Positions 24,601 through 30,067 of a DNA stretch of 41,536 nucleotides are shown in pieces. The DNA is from Candidatus Lloydbacteria bacterium RIFCSPLOWO2_02_FULL_54_12 (lineage in GTDB: Bacteria; Patescibacteriota; Minisyncoccia; Phycocordibacterales; UBA6899), in NCBI GenBank assembly GCA_001819095.1, contig MHLS01000002.1, positions 11,517 to 53,052 on the forward strand, written 5' to 3'. How positions within the stretch are numbered: position 1 is the first letter of the stretch; every line of letters begins with the position of its first letter. The notes under the pieces are model-generated. The model saw only the letters and a list, made by a program, of their open reading frames with translations, was not told the origin of the DNA and did not search any database. A program made the position numbers and the translations under genes.

Positions 24601-24690
24601 GCAACCGACAGCGCGATCGATCAAATGGTCTACAAACTCTACGACCTTACCCCGGAAGAAATAAAAATCGTCGAACAGTCAACAAAATGA
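21649..24690 (+). CDS. Type IIG-like restriction-modification enzyme (Eco57I-class fused nuclease-methylase)
   Basis: A 1013-residue fusion. N-terminal nuclease: PD-(D/E)XK core with D92, E110 and K112 (PDAALG..VVEIKDAK). A helical connector follows, then the methylase: FYTPDYIVDYIV near 400, motif I DPACGSGAFLVRVFD from residue 464, and catalytic NPPYVQL from residue 588 for N6-adenine methylation. Residues ~620-960 would be the TaqI-like target-recognition domain, with visibly more AT-rich codons than the flanking parts. The end YDLTPEEIKIVEQSTK is typical of the class. One polypeptide would both methylate and cut; no separate S or R gene is present. Copies of the tail lie downstream. Confidence 0.9.
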   Translation: MAGLFKNRIIKEKAGVFGISDLEKKLAIVKKWHGAYHDTTSSNALKSKTETQCEQAFNHDFFVEILGYKTFPNDVYTIEPKASTEATGQKPDAALGWFSSRKGRVIAVVEIKDAKTPLDRSQKREGNLSPIQQAFKYKPQFKDCEFVIATNFYETRLFKDNQLDYERFTLDELIDPKDGYFNFRKFYYLLCAENFIREEGKTETANLLSEIREEQEEITKEFYELYRMLRRELIRDIVRNNETAKKPKNFYSIAVEKAQKLIDRVVLVSFFEDSGLLPEKKLKEVVNYAAKGGVETPVWETMKRFFAAIDKGSSKLEIPDGYNGELFKPDPELDQLVISDEICRKFVELGKYNFTEDLSVNILGHIFEQSISDLESLRNFAEKKEGEAEKKDSRRKKEGIFYTPDYIVDYIVKNSLGKYLEEKEKEVFGKWRLKEHLLDDTYDKRLLPAYREYKEDLFKIKVLDPACGSGAFLVRVFDYLCDEHNRVAEAMEALGDTSGLFDMELKKKILECNIFGVDLNRESVEITKLSLWLKSARKGEKLTNLSRNIKCGNSLIDDPAVAGEKAFDWKREFEDIMDDGGFDVVVGNPPYVQLSKIEATTEVEKNYLLKKYNTSGGRLNTFIFFIHLAEELLKKNGSLSFIIPNTLLTQEYYADTRKLLVEKLCLEQIVTYPHMPFAGAVVENITFFAKKALLKHIGIFQQTPEEITQIGQINLAEIGKKENYLIDIRNDSVCRKIDALKLPLLNGIVNINQAIALKGDKSLSVKETFKDGYYKLIDGRNISRYALAWSGEYLEYELSRIHSCKTKDIFLQPKLFFRRVSADLVFTYDDENYFALNTLVVITPKTGKNVSLKSLLAVLNSKLINYYYINKYKSTKKVFSEIQARTIGLIPTPALDGRSLEERAETMLRMNKEFHEKLEKHLTILKSDLGIEKLPTKLEKFYELSFEDFVKAAKVKVLLSKKSELFDYFEKAKSELAGLKANIGATDSAIDQMVYKLYDLTPEEIKIVEQSTK
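24643..24690 (+). repeat. RM gene tail, reference copy R0
   Basis: Last 16 codons (DLTPEEIKIVEQSTK, stop) that recur as R1-R3 downstream of successive modules. Confidence 0.8.
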
Positions 24691-24710
24691 CCGTCGTGTC
24701 AACGGTCATT
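24686..24710 (+). terminator. Hairpin over the RM stop codon
   Basis: AATGACCGT-CGTGTCA-ACGGTCATT, nine perfect pairs, followed by GCGTTTATTG; a weak U tract. Confidence 0.45.
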
Positions 24711-24783
24711 GCGTTTATTGAAAGAGTCTTATAAAATGTTACTATAGTTTCTACTCCTTTTTCTTTTTAGGCACACAAAATCT

Positions 24784-25152
24784 ATGGAAAGTTGGACATT
24801 AACTTGGACAAAACTTACAGGACTATCTAACAGTTCTGTAACAGCGCTTGCTGGTAATTTAGCAGGTGTTTATAGGTTTTCTTATTTGGCTGAAGATGGT
24901 AATTATTACATATTTTATGTTGGGCAGACAGAAGATATCAAAAAGAGATTATTGGAACATTTGTCGTCGAGTGAAACAAATGTTTGTATAAAAAATTATC
25001 TTTCATCAAAAAAATGTTTTTTTAGATATGCAAAGATAACCAAAGACTACATAAGAAATGCCGCAGAAAAACAGATGTATAAACAATATGAGCCAAGTTG
25101 TAATGAGAAAGAACCAAGTGGTCGCGATGACGTGAAAGTGAATCTAACATGA
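24784..25152 (+). CDS. Single-domain GIY-YIG nuclease-like protein
   Basis: A 122-residue protein that is essentially one GIY-YIG domain: GVY (28-30), YVGQTEDIKKRLLEHL with YVG 45-47, catalytic R55 and H59, the metal-binding E95 in AAEKQMYK and N107. All key residues are present, so DNA or RNA cleavage is plausible. TATAGT at 24743 is a candidate -10. Its TGA overlaps the ATG of the proteasome-like gene (ATGA), so the two are translated together. AT-rich codons mark it as acquired. I know of no described two-gene system of this composition. Confidence 0.8.
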   Translation: MESWTLTWTKLTGLSNSSVTALAGNLAGVYRFSYLAEDGNYYIFYVGQTEDIKKRLLEHLSSSETNVCIKNYLSSKKCFFRYAKITKDYIRNAAEKQMYKQYEPSCNEKEPSGRDDVKVNLT

Positions 25153-25856
25153 CACTTACTATTTGTATCATAGCAAAGGATGGAGTTTTATTTGCTTCCG
25201 ATAGTCGCGCGAGTTCTTTCCTAACAAGTAACGATACAGTCAAGAAAATTTTTAAACTAGATGACCATAATGCAGTAGGCATTGCAGGTGATGGCCCCTT
25301 GGCCATGCATTTTTTTGACACCATTTCTCGCCAGTTAAATTTTCGCAATGGTATATCTGTTTTGGCAGAACAGATGCGCTCGCTTGGCAAAGCACGATTC
25401 GACGAATTTTTTTCTCATCAAGCGCCAAAAGATCGTCCGTCGTTAAGTATTATTCTTGCTGGTTACATGCCAGACGGAAAGCCAGAAATTTATACTCTGA
25501 ACAGTAATGACAACTTTGTTCCACGGAAAAGCCCGATAGGTTTTGAATGTATCGGGATACCAATCATTGCCAACTATTTACTTAACCGTTTATATGAACC
25601 AGACATTACCACACAACACGCCGCAGAACTTGCTACCTTTTGTATAAAAGAAACTAGCTCACAAGACAACCGCGTGGGTGGGCCTACGCAAATAGCTTCT
25701 TTTTCAGACACAAAACAGTATGCGGAGTTGTCGCGAGATGAAGTTGAAAAGATAGAGCAAAAATGTGACCAGTTTCGGTTGCTACAGAAGGGCAACTTTT
25801 ACCCGGAGGATAGCGCTGGCGGAGCAACAAATCCACAAGACGCAACAAGGTCTTAG
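25149..25856 (+). CDS. Proteasome-like Ntn hydrolase
   Basis: A 235-residue protein whose start (MTLTICIIAKDGVLFASDSRAS) has the 20S proteasome β-type pattern: Thr directly after Met (nucleophile if Met is removed), D18 in ASDSR and K33 in VKKIF, equivalent to T1-D17-K33. GIAGDGPLAMHFFDTI matches the following core helix region. It has no propeptide. The C-terminal 40 residues are charged and extra. It is neither HslV (no hslU here) nor a pupylation-linked β subunit (no α subunit or Mpa). Coupled by ATGA overlap to the GIY-YIG gene; a self-assembling protease acting with the nuclease in defence or stress is my inference. Confidence 0.75.
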   Translation: MTLTICIIAKDGVLFASDSRASSFLTSNDTVKKIFKLDDHNAVGIAGDGPLAMHFFDTISRQLNFRNGISVLAEQMRSLGKARFDEFFSHQAPKDRPSLSIILAGYMPDGKPEIYTLNSNDNFVPRKSPIGFECIGIPIIANYLLNRLYEPDITTQHAAELATFCIKETSSQDNRVGGPTQIASFSDTKQYAELSRDEVEKIEQKCDQFRLLQKGNFYPEDSAGGATNPQDATRS

Positions 25857-25893
25857 CCCAGCGTTAAATAGGGGACAGCCCCTCCAAAGATAT

Positions 25894-25942
25894 GGCCTCA
25901 CCCCCCGAAGAAATAAACATCGTTGAGCAGGGAACAAAATAG
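25894..25942 (+). repeat. RM tail copy R1
   Basis: Matches R2 almost base for base but with one extra C in the C run, and matches R0 with about nine differences; decodes (after removing the extra C) to GLTPEEINIVEQGTK and stop. It lies 37 bases after the proteasome-like gene and has no start. Confidence 0.75.
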
Positions 25943-25951
25943 CCAATTCAC

Positions 25952-26032
25952 ATGAAAGAAAATCAATTTGAAACAATCAAGCGACATATTGAGCGCTCCT
26001 CGGTCTTATGCAAGAAGTATGTGAGCATGTAA
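25952..26032 (+). CDS. Possible 26-residue small protein or leader peptide
   Basis: ATG..TAA reading MKENQFETIKRHIERSSVLCKKYVSM, ending three bases before the NYN-PLD start. The composition is protein-like and the spacing fits a leader peptide, but there is no Shine-Dalgarno and no homologue I know. Confidence 0.25.
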   Translation: MKENQFETIKRHIERSSVLCKKYVSM

Positions 26033-26035
26033 TTT

Positions 26036-27031
26036 ATGAAACACAACAACCGTGCGACGGCTGTTTTTATTGATGGTAGTTGGCTTTATTCGACCTCGCA
26101 TCGAATCAATAAAAAGATTAATTATGTCACGTTTTTCAATACTCTTAAAAAAAACTTTGGTCCGAAAGCGGAGATCCACTTTTTTGGTGCGATTAATCCG
26201 ACTGACAAACAACAGAAGAAATTTTATCTTCTACTTGAAAAAAGTGGGTATGTAGTACATTGTGTAGGACTTGTAAAAATAAAAATGGACGGGAAAGACA
26301 CTTTTTTTTCAAAGGGGTTGGGATTGGATATTGACTTAGCGGTAAATGCAATGAAAATTTTCCCCTCAGTGGGAAAGTTTGTTCTTGTTTCGGGTGACGG
26401 CGATTTTGCACCCCTGTTGAAACAAGCAGTTAGTTATGGGATTGGTGTGTCAATAGTTTCGCTACCATTTAGCACAGGGTATCTTTTAAGAAAGGTTGTC
26501 GGTGGATCTTTTGTAAACCTCGAAACGCTGATAGAAGAACGAAAAAGTGTTAAGAAATTACCAATATTGATAAAGAGTAAAGAGAAAAAACCATTGGTTT
26601 CAGGTAGTTTATATATAGAAAAAGGGGATTACTATGGACCGTACCTCCGCATAAGAAATTTAATGATGTCTGCAAAAGGCAGCATTACTATAATTGACTG
26701 GTATATTGACGATCAGATTCTTGCAATGATTAAACTTCTAAAAACCGAAATTGAAGTCACTATTTTTACACAACAGATAGAGCCAGCAGATTTTTGTATA
26801 CAGGTTAAAAAATTACGAGAGGAGGGTCGGTCAATTACTATTCACAAAACCAAAAGGTTTCACGATCGATTTATGGGAATAGATAATGTTTGGTGGCACA
26901 GCGGACACTCGTTTAAAGATTTGGGAAGTAAAGACTCTATGTTAAATAAAATATTAGAAAAAGAATCTATAAACAAATTAGTGCATAGCGTAGAAAAAGA
27001 AAAGAAAAGTTTAGCAGAAATTTGCAAATAG
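26036..27031 (+). CDS. NYN-domain nuclease fused to a PLD-like domain
   Basis: A 331-residue protein. Residues ~8-175 form an NYN/LabA-type PIN-like ribonuclease: FIDGSW (D13), DIDLAVNAM and SGDGDFAPLL provide the acidic site. Residues ~195-331 resemble a reduced phospholipase-D-like unit: a strand-rich IIDWYIDDQILAMI, then KRFHDRFMGID..WHSGHSFKDLG, the HDRF..GHSxKDLG pattern found in PLD-like domains of bacterial defence proteins, lacking a classical second HKD. Function is likely RNA degradation triggered by invasion or stress. Very AT-rich, no operon partner, flanked left and right by RM tail repeats. Confidence 0.78.
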   Translation: MKHNNRATAVFIDGSWLYSTSHRINKKINYVTFFNTLKKNFGPKAEIHFFGAINPTDKQQKKFYLLLEKSGYVVHCVGLVKIKMDGKDTFFSKGLGLDIDLAVNAMKIFPSVGKFVLVSGDGDFAPLLKQAVSYGIGVSIVSLPFSTGYLLRKVVGGSFVNLETLIEERKSVKKLPILIKSKEKKPLVSGSLYIEKGDYYGPYLRIRNLMMSAKGSITIIDWYIDDQILAMIKLLKTEIEVTIFTQQIEPADFCIQVKKLREEGRSITIHKTKRFHDRFMGIDNVWWHSGHSFKDLGSKDSMLNKILEKESINKLVHSVEKEKKSLAEICK

Positions 27032-27050
27032 CATATTGGAATAGGTCTGC

Positions 27051-27098
27051 GGCCTCACCCCCGAAGAAATAAACATCGTTGAGCAGGGAACAAAATAA
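27051..27098 (+). repeat. RM tail copy R2
   Basis: In-frame GLTPEEINIVEQGTK with TAA, twenty bases after the NYN-PLD stop. Nearly identical to R1. Two preceding codons (VC) also align with LY of the intact gene. Confidence 0.78.
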
Positions 27099-27191
27099 CT
27101 CCCCACTACGGATATCGCCAAAGAGTAAAACGCGGGGTTGTTAGGCCTCGCGCTTTTTAGCTAAACATATTTAGTTGTTGTTATCGGGTAT

Positions 27192-27335
27192 TTAGCGCTT
27201 TGGTGTATCGCCGTACCCCCTCTTGGGGACATGCTCAACAACATAGCGTTCCGGGTTCTCCCTTGCCTTCTCAACGGGGGCAAACCTGCCATTTCCCGCA
27301 TTCCGGCCGAGTTTGAACGATTTTGATTCGCTCAT
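27192..27335 (-). CDS. 47-residue basic small protein
   Basis: Reads MSESKSFKLGRNAGNGRFAP.. and ends VEHVPKRGYGDTPKR. The pattern F-K/R-x-GR-x-A-xx-GRF-x-P-V-x-x-A and P-x-x-x-V-V-E resembles a family of ~45-residue proteins I have seen annotated as hypothetical on mobile elements. Likely a small nucleic-acid-binding or antitoxin-type protein. It runs opposite to its neighbours and lies between R2 and the toxin-antitoxin pair. No clear Shine-Dalgarno. Confidence 0.6.
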   Translation of the reverse strand: MSESKSFKLGRNAGNGRFAPVEKARENPERYVVEHVPKRGYGDTPKR

Positions 27336-27553
27336 TGTGGTTTTGTTTTAGGTCACTCTTTTGTAATGTTATTTTGTACACAGCGGTGATTTCTGCGTGG
27401 CAACCCTTTTCTCGTCGAATCTCATCGATCAAAGGCAGGTGAATCCCTCGGTGGAATTTTGTTGGCCCAAGGTCGGCTTGACCAAAAAAACCAGTAAAAT
27501 GAACACCTCAAGGCGATTGTATCATAGTATGTAAAGATTATCAACACTACATG
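27336..27553 (-). other. Region upstream of the 47-residue gene with an open frame lacking a start
   Basis: On the minus strand one frame stays open for about 75 codons after a stop near 27505, including HFTGFFGQADLG and FHRGIHLPLIDEIRREKG, and runs into the 47-residue gene in another frame. It looks protein-like yet has no ATG or GTG; it may be a decayed gene. Nothing else is seen. Confidence 0.3.
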
Positions 27554-27581
27554 TTGACATTTCATACACCTTGTGTATGCT
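27554..27581 (+). promoter_or_regulatory. Promoter with embedded operator of the Panacea toxin-antitoxin pair
   Basis: TTGACA (27554-27559), 16-base spacer, TATGCT (27576-27581). A perfect palindrome CATACAC-CTT-GTGTATG (27563-27579) fills the spacer, ideally placed for repression by the HTH of the antitoxin. Confidence 0.72.
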
Positions 27582-27624
27582 GGATGTATATCAATAACTA
27601 TTCACTAGTTAATTCCAGTAACGC

Positions 27625-28299
27625 ATGAGGACTAAATATGCATCGTTCATAAAAACCCTCCGGACAAAGAGGGGTGTTTCGCAATCCGAAGTAGCTAAGA
27701 AATTAGATATCTCACGTTCGTCGTACATCGCCGTTGAGCAAGGCATACGCGAACTTACTCTCGGAGAATTTGAAAAGCTTTCGGAAATTTTGGGCACATC
27801 CCTCGAAGATTTGGAGCGTGGGGAATTCCCTAATTACGAAAAATACAAGCAGATGATCCTTGCCTTTTTGCGTTTGAATAAAGATCTTACAAAGACAAAA
27901 CTCGCAAAACTTTTGTACCTGTCAGATTTCGGTTGGTACTACTCACATCTCGAGAGCATGAGCGGGATGCAATATCGGAAGATCCAATATGGTCCTGTTG
28001 CCGATACGTATTTTCGCCTCATTGATGAGATGACAACGAACGGTGAAATAACAATTGAGCAGACGGAGGGTGGGGCAATGCGCATCACCGAGACTCGCGG
28101 TGGAGCGAAAATCCCGCTCTCCGAGATCAGTGCGGACGAAATGCGGTTGATACAAAAAATCGACAAGAAATGGAAAGGGAAAAAAACCGCCGAAATTGTG
28201 AAGTTTTCGCATCAACAGATGCCCTTCATGTTTGCGGAACCAAACGACATTGTCTCTTACGACGTTTTCACTCAAGAAAATCCCGACGAAATTTATTAG
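27625..28299 (+). CDS. XRE-HTH plus Panacea (DUF4065) antitoxin
   Basis: A 224-residue protein. Residues 6-60 are a Cro/XRE helix-turn-helix (LRTKRGVSQSEVAKKLDISRSSYIAVEQG); residues ~75-185 are the DUF4065/Panacea domain (TKTKLAKLLYLSDFGWYY, YGPVADTYFRLIDEM). Panacea is a widespread antitoxin domain that neutralises many unrelated toxins. The HTH and the palindrome at 27563 indicate autorepression. The next gene starts two bases after the stop, the normal antitoxin-toxin order. Confidence 0.85.
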   Translation: MRTKYASFIKTLRTKRGVSQSEVAKKLDISRSSYIAVEQGIRELTLGEFEKLSEILGTSLEDLERGEFPNYEKYKQMILAFLRLNKDLTKTKLAKLLYLSDFGWYYSHLESMSGMQYRKIQYGPVADTYFRLIDEMTTNGEITIEQTEGGAMRITETRGGAKIPLSEISADEMRLIQKIDKKWKGKKTAEIVKFSHQQMPFMFAEPNDIVSYDVFTQENPDEIY

Positions 28300-28301
28300 C
28301 C

Positions 28302-28694
28302 ATGAAGTACGAGGTCACCTTCAGGCCTTTTACCGAAAGGCATTTCATAAAGACATTTGCCAAGAAATACCGAGGTGCTTGGGACCGCACACTGAAAGGT
28401 CTGGAGGTGGAGTTCGCTTTCGTCGAGTTGCTTTTTGGAAAGCAGATTGCCGAAACGATAAGTACTTCTGGCGATAATGATATAAGAATTTGTAAAACCG
28501 AGTTTAAAATTGCGGGCACTGAAATGTCCCGCCACGCTTCGGGGAATAGGTGCATTATCGCAATACAAAAAAGCGCCATGACTGTGCACGTGCTCTTGGT
28601 GTACCACAAAGGGGACATTGACGGACCCAGTGAAACGGCCGCATGGCAGTCTGTCATTAGGGACAATTATCCCGAGTATGCGAAGTTTCTATGA
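28302..28694 (+). CDS. Putative toxin partner of the Panacea antitoxin (RelE/ParE-like)
   Basis: A 130-residue protein. The start FIKTFAKKYRGAWDRTLKGLE and the central ICKTEFKIAGTEMSRHASGNRCIIAI resemble RelE-superfamily toxins, whose basic helical N-terminus and β-sheet carry Lys/Arg/His catalytic residues; the match is by pattern and is not certain. Position two bases behind the Panacea gene and the small size support a toxin role, probably mRNA cleavage or another translation block. Confidence 0.65.
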   Translation: MKYEVTFRPFTERHFIKTFAKKYRGAWDRTLKGLEVEFAFVELLFGKQIAETISTSGDNDIRICKTEFKIAGTEMSRHASGNRCIIAIQKSAMTVHVLLVYHKGDIDGPSETAAWQSVIRDNYPEYAKFL

Positions 28695-28705
28695 TTTTTC
28701 TGCAT

Positions 28706-28745
28706 CCCCGTGGCAAAGCCACTGGGTATTACACACCAATAAAAA
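28706..28745. repeat. REP-like hairpin repeat, copy 2 (inverted relative to copy 1)
   Basis: CCCC-GTGGC-AAA-GCCAC-T-GGG then TATTACACACCAATAAAAA; shares the 22-base right flank with the reverse complement of 4766-4784 while the stem differs in sequence but not in pairing. Confidence 0.6.
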
Positions 28746-28768
28746 TCGTTGAGCAAAGAACAAAGTAA
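28738..28768 (+). repeat. RM tail copy R3, truncated
   Basis: Decodes to IKIVEQRTK and TAA. The left end fuses to the REP-like repeat through the shared string AATAAAAA. Confidence 0.65.
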
Positions 28769-28793
28769 CCATCCATCGAGGATGGTTACTTTG
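28761..28793. terminator. Long hairpin between the toxin and STAS genes
   Basis: CAAAGTAACCATCC-ATCGA-GGATGGTTACTTTG, 14 perfect pairs; may terminate both converging transcripts although U tracts are short. Confidence 0.55.
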
Positions 28794-28838
28794 CGGGGAG
28801 GCGCATCTTTCTGGCGCCACCGTGTTTCGGGGTCTCGC

Positions 28839-29096
28839 TCACTCGTCAAGTATCTCAAGCGTGGCGATAACAGACGGGTTTTCGCTCGGAAGGTAGTGTA
28901 GGCGATCTCCGTACATCGTCTTCATTGCGCCAAAAAACTCGTCCGCCCAAGAGGGTGAAAGAGAGATGACACCGGAAAAGTCGATCTCGACATTCTCGGC
29001 GGCGGGGTCAATCGTCGGGCGGATGGCCGCAAACGCCTCCTTCCCTAGGGGGCGCGAGGTGAGCACCTGACCGAATTTTTTGAGTTCGATACGCAT
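28839..29096 (-). CDS. STAS-like (DUF4325) small protein
   Basis: An 85-residue protein: MRIELKKFGQVLTSRPLGKEAF, then VEIDFSGVISLSPSWADEFFG, the DUF4325 signature where an anti-sigma-antagonist-like loop follows a strand (DFSGV..S/T-x-x-F-x-DE-x-F). It is paired four bases downstream of a GHKL ATPase gene. Together such pairs are thought to act like anti-sigma kinase/STAS switches; partner proteins are unknown. Confidence 0.8.
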   Translation of the reverse strand: MRIELKKFGQVLTSRPLGKEAFAAIRPTIDPAAENVEIDFSGVISLSPSWADEFFGAMKTMYGDRLHYLPSENPSVIATLEILDE

Positions 29097-29100
29097 GATG

Positions 29101-29826
29101 TTAATAGGTGATCTTGGCGATGGTTCCGCGGATGTTCCGATCTGCCAAGCGTATGGATAATTTTTTCGTCCCCTTCTTGATCTCTGCGACGGCAATTCCG
29201 GATTGTAGCGTCACACCGACACCGTATTTTTCAGCAACCTTTCGAACGAACTTCAGGCCGTTCCCTCTTTGTTCCGGTGCACGCCCCGATATACGCTCGT
29301 AGATCGCGATGGTGAGCGCCTCAATGTCGTCCTTGATGTCCGGTCGAACACGCAGAAGCGTCGCACGAATACCCACACCACGATCCGCGAGTACAACGAT
29401 GCGTTTCGGGAGATCGTACGCGAAGAAAATGCCGGTGACGTCGGGCCAATTCCCGATATTGTGATCGAAAGAGTTGTTGCCGATCTCTCCGGTCATGGAT
29501 GCGACGATTGGGGCGATTGCGCGAGTTTCCTCCTGTCGGTCAAGAAGGATCGCAAGAGTGTTCTGGCGCGCACGAAAGCGATCCGGCGTATCACAGTACA
29601 CCTCGGAAGGAAGTTCCGGAGGGGTGACACTTTCGGCCCATACGCGTGCGAGCGCGAAGAAGTCCTTGCTGAATCGCTCTATCGTATCGCGGTCGTAGTG
29701 CCGATGCCCGCCGGGGCTCCTTTCGGCCCGCAGTTTCCCGGACGCATCCCAGCGTCGAAGCGTATCGATCGAAACTCCAAGCAACTTGGCTACTTCGTTT
29801 ATGCTCATCATCCCATGTTTAGTCAT
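29101..29826 (-). CDS. MerR-type HTH fused to a GHKL ATPase
   Basis: A 241-residue protein. Residues ~8-55 are a MerR-like winged helix (SINEVAKLLGVSIDTLRRWDASGKL, GGHRHYDRD). Residues ~120-241 are a GHKL ATP-binding domain with N-box EIGNNSFDHN, G1 LADRGVGI and G2 RGNGL. The fusion lets ATP binding or a kinase/switch activity control DNA binding directly. An alternative start at 29811 or 29808 (ATGATG) fits a predicted transcript start near 29830 better than 29826, which would be almost leaderless. Three direct repeats cover its promoter. Operon with the STAS gene. Confidence 0.83.
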   Translation of the reverse strand: MTKHGMMSINEVAKLLGVSIDTLRRWDASGKLRAERSPGGHRHYDRDTIERFSKDFFALARVWAESVTPPELPSEVYCDTPDRFRARQNTLAILLDRQEETRAIAPIVASMTGEIGNNSFDHNIGNWPDVTGIFFAYDLPKRIVVLADRGVGIRATLLRVRPDIKDDIEALTIAIYERISGRAPEQRGNGLKFVRKVAEKYGVGVTLQSGIAVAEIKKGTKKLSIRLADRNIRGTIAKITY

Positions 29827-29846
29827 TGCACAGGTTACTATACCAA

Positions 29847-29895
29847 ATCTATGCAAATAGAGCAAATATCTATGCAATATTTACAGAATCTATGC
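29847..29895 (-). promoter_or_regulatory. Three iterons over the promoter of the HTH-ATPase gene
   Basis: ATCTATGC at 29847-29854, 29868-29875 and 29888-29895, spaced 21 and 20 bases (two helical turns). On the minus strand TTGCTC, 17-base spacer and TATAGT (29842-29837) form the promoter within this array. Probable autoregulatory sites. Confidence 0.6.
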
Positions 29896-29992
29896 GTTTT
29901 GTGTCAAACGGACCAAGACCCCCACCACCAAGCCACTTTCGGGTGCTTGGTAGGGGGGGCATGTCCAAGGGGAGTACCCCCGAGTCGCCTAT
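29896..29992. other. GC-rich hairpin in the gap between the two divergent operons
   Basis: ACCAAGC (29927-29933) pairs with GCTTGGT (29945-29951), extended by C-run/G-run flanks; no U tract. The rest of the 29827-30212 gap holds the iterons, two NAD-type operators and the structured leader listed separately. Confidence 0.4.
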
Positions 29993-30013
29993 TTAGTGTA
30001 CTATCCACACTTT
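29993..30013. promoter_or_regulatory. NAD-regulon operator, site 1 (imperfect)
   Basis: TTAGTGT-ACTATCC-ACACTTT; differs from the consensus TTAGTGT-N7-ACACTAA at two bases of the right arm. It lies 52 bases upstream of site 2, possibly a second binding site for looping. Confidence 0.5.
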
Positions 30014-30029
30014 ATCCACAGGCGGGGAC

Positions 30030-30065
30030 TTGCAGGTATTATATATAGTGTATATAATACACTAA
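30030..30065 (+). promoter_or_regulatory. Promoter and NAD-regulon operator, site 2
   Basis: TTGCAG (30030-30035), 17-base spacer, perfect TATAAT (30053-30058). The operator ATAGTGT-ATATAAT-ACACTAA (30045-30065) covers the -10 and start point, so bound protein would block transcription of the nicotinamidase operon. Confidence 0.75.
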
Positions 30066-30067
30066 GT

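Noticed and set aside
20588..24690. BREX or DISARM system built around the large methylase
   Set aside because: No PglZ, BrxC, helicase or other core genes; the nuclease is fused to the methylase, as in type IIG enzymes.
25149..25856. HslV protease
   Set aside because: No hslU nearby and the sequence after the Thr-Asp-Lys region does not follow HslV; called proteasome-like only.
30001..30020. Two DnaA-box-like strings (CTATCCACA and TTATCCACA) near the NAD operators, possible origin
   Set aside because: Only two boxes, no dnaA/dnaN and no AT-rich unwinding array; one overlaps operator site 1. Could still be a chance or DnaA-regulated site.
29269..30048. 259-codon plus-strand frame opposite the HTH-ATPase gene
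   Set aside because: Shadow of the GHKL ATPase; runs through iterons and operators.
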